Below are positions 63,010 through 64,000 of a stretch of DNA of 64,000 bases, in pieces (position 1 is the stretch's first letter; each line of letters opens with the position of its first letter). Both the position numbers and the translations under genes were made by a program. This stretch comes from Lentibacillus amyloliquefaciens (GTDB lineage Bacteria > Bacillota > Bacilli > Bacillales > Amphibacillaceae): NCBI RefSeq assembly GCF_001307805.1, contig NZ_CP013862.1, positions 1,302,001 to 1,366,000 of the forward strand, in the 5' to 3' direction. The notes under the pieces were generated by a model, which saw only the letters and a program-made list of their open reading frames with translations, ran no database searches and was not told the origin of the DNA.

Positions 63010-63684
63010 TTATTCTTTGCCCATTTTCTTTTTTAACTCAGCCAATTCATCATCGACTTTGTTATCGTCATCATTCAATTGATCAAATTCTTCATCCAGT
63101 GAGCGGTTTTCGTGTGTGAAGTCTTCACTCGTGTCAGCCTCGGCTTCATACTGCAGCACTTTTTCTTCCATCCGTTCAAATCCTTTCTTGGATTCATCAC
63201 TGCCTATGGCTGACATCGTCCGATTCATTTTTGTTTTTGTTTTTGCGGACTCTGCACGGGCCTGAAGTGAATCTTTTTTCAATTTCATCTGCTGATATTC
63301 TTTCTTCATCTCATCGAGCTTATGACGTAATTCACGCGTATCTTTACTGGCCTGCTCCCATGACTCTTTCAGCAAACCTGCCTGTTGTTCAAGGTCAGCC
63401 TTGTCTTCCAATGCACGCTTTGCCAAATCTTCATTTTCCGCCGCTACTGCCTGCTCAGCCTGATTCTGACGTTTTTCCACTTTTGCCTCTGCATCATCAG
63501 CTTTTCGCTTCAGCATTTTTTCATTGGCGACTTGTTTGGCAACCGCTGACTCGACTTCCCGGATATCGCTTTCCATGTCCCGCATAAACTGATCAAGCAT
63601 TTTCACCGGATCTTCCGCCTTGTCAACCATAGCATTCAATTCCGAACCGACAACAGTCGAAACACGTTTAAAGAACTTAAACAT
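63010..63684 (-). CDS. pspA: PspA/IM30-family envelope stress protein
   Basis: This 224-residue protein is almost wholly coiled coil, as in PspA, LiaH and Vipp1, which are ESCRT-III-like membrane-repair polymers. It starts MFKFFKRVSTVVGSELNAMVDKAEDPVKMLDQFMRDMESDI, with the amphipathic first helix and the conserved EDPxKMLDQ motif, followed by heptad-rich helices and an acidic C-terminus (DDDNKVDDELAELKKKMGKE). AAGGAGG lies before the ATG. A consensus sigma-W promoter lies about 70 bp upstream, which fits B. subtilis pspA rather than LiaRS-controlled liaH. Confidence 0.93.
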   Translation of the reverse strand: MFKFFKRVSTVVGSELNAMVDKAEDPVKMLDQFMRDMESDIREVESAVAKQVANEKMLKRKADDAEAKVEKRQNQAEQAVAAENEDLAKRALEDKADLEQQAGLLKESWEQASKDTRELRHKLDEMKKEYQQMKLKKDSLQARAESAKTKTKMNRTMSAIGSDESKKGFERMEEKVLQYEAEADTSEDFTHENRSLDEEFDQLNDDDNKVDDELAELKKKMGKE

Positions 63685-63751
63685 AGATTTAACCTCCTTA
63701 ATTAAAATATTTCCAAAAGATATCCGTTATTTTTTAGTCTTCTTTATACAA

Positions 63752-63777
63752 TACGAATAACTAACGAAATGGTTTCA
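63752..63777 (-). promoter_or_regulatory. Sigma-W promoter of pspA
   Basis: On the minus strand TGAAAC (63777-63772) is followed after exactly 16 bp by CGTA (63755-63752), the full sigma-W consensus. Confidence 0.85.
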
Positions 63778-63805
63778 AAATTGATCGATATTTCCTGGAT
63801 CGATT

Positions 63806-63814
63806 TGTTATAAT
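63806..63814 (+). promoter_or_regulatory. Extended -10 promoter of the Xaa-Pro peptidase gene
   Basis: TTGTTATAAT contains an extended -10 (TGTTATAAT). A -35 at standard spacing was not found. Confidence 0.5.
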
Positions 63815-63845
63815 GAAGATCATGACCAGAAGAGAGGTGCTTACA

Positions 63846-64000
63846 TTGACAAACAGACTGGACACTCTGCTCGAGAAACTCAAGGATCAGAAACTCGACA
63901 GTATGCTTGTGACGTCTGCTTCGAATTTTTATTATCTGAGCAATCATTATACAGATCCGCACGAACGCGTTATTGCTGTGTATGTCAGCAGATTCCATGA
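63846..64000 (+). CDS. Xaa-Pro peptidase (M24 family), N-terminal fragment
   Basis: A frame opens at a TTG with AGAGAGGTG 7 nt upstream and stays open to the window end (52 codons). The translation MTNRLDTLLEKLKDQKLDSM, then VTSASNFYYLSNHYTDPHERV, is the creatinase-type N-terminal domain of Bacillus Xaa-Pro dipeptidases, which remove residues before proline. The catalytic pita-bread domain lies beyond the window. It is divergent from pspA. Confidence 0.82.
   Translation, partial: MTNRLDTLLEKLKDQKLDSMLVTSASNFYYLSNHYTDPHERVIAVYVSRFH

Overview
The window is a 64 kb piece of a low-to-moderate G+C Firmicute chromosome of the family Bacillaceae. From about 16.4 kb onward the gene order follows the Bacillus subtilis ysd/dnaB/polA/phoPR/citZ/pyk/acc/dnaE/ytr/yto/ytk region almost gene for gene. 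Local differences (gapB and nrdR adjacent, no speD between them, no mdh next to icd, a short PhoR, large GC-rich palindromic repeats) suggest a relative such as the Virgibacillus/Lentibacillus/Oceanobacillus group. The genus cannot be fixed from sequence inspection alone.

Region 1 (1-16.35 kb) is accessory DNA. It holds small stand-alone genes, mostly on the minus strand: MarR with a divergent OYE-family reductase, DUF1801, CtaM, a 2TM protein, a PdxH-like oxidase, AraC, VOC, DUF454, a DrrAB-type ABC exporter and ASCH. It also holds a complete IS110-family transposase with a possible bridge-RNA leader, a decayed IS21 element, a type I toxin-antitoxin locus with a 28-residue holin-like toxin, several broken genes, and about 17 copies of a short mini-repeat around GCGCCC, all in the same orientation. 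This mini-repeat was not seen in the remaining 48 kb.

Region 2 (16.4-32.7 kb) carries M42 peptidase, dUTPase, ysdB with a sigma-W promoter, ysdA, the infC-rpmI-rplT operon behind an L20-type leader, thrS behind a T-box, ytxC, dnaI, dnaB, nrdR, and gapB under two CcpN-type boxes, followed by a short plus-strand ArsR-VOC-GNAT cluster.

Region 3 (32.7-53.2 kb) carries polA-mutM-coaE, lrgAB, phoPR, a MaoC protein, citZ-icd, ytvI, fxsA, pfkA-pyk, accD-accA with a FadR-type regulator, and malic enzyme. Together these form a central carbon, fatty-acid and DNA-repair block. Region 4 (53.3-64 kb) carries dnaE, ytrH-ytrI with a sigma-E-like promoter, nrnA, ytpI, a frameshifted ytoI, a ComC prepilin peptidase, ytkL, pspA with a sigma-W promoter, and the start of an Xaa-Pro peptidase.

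Four intergenic loci in the core (25.5, 40.3, 50.9 and 59.3 kb) carry members of a large GC-rich palindromic repeat family. Three otherwise conserved or credible genes (a secreted protein at 5.6 kb, a TVP38 protein at 18.6 kb, ytoI at 59.5 kb) are each broken by a frameshift that one extra G in a G-run would repair. That looks either like slippage or like systematic sequencing error. No tRNA, rRNA or CRISPR array was seen. The most unusual items are the mini-repeat family, the toxin-antitoxin locus, the IS110 leader, a small coupled ORF before ctaM, and the palindromic repeat family.
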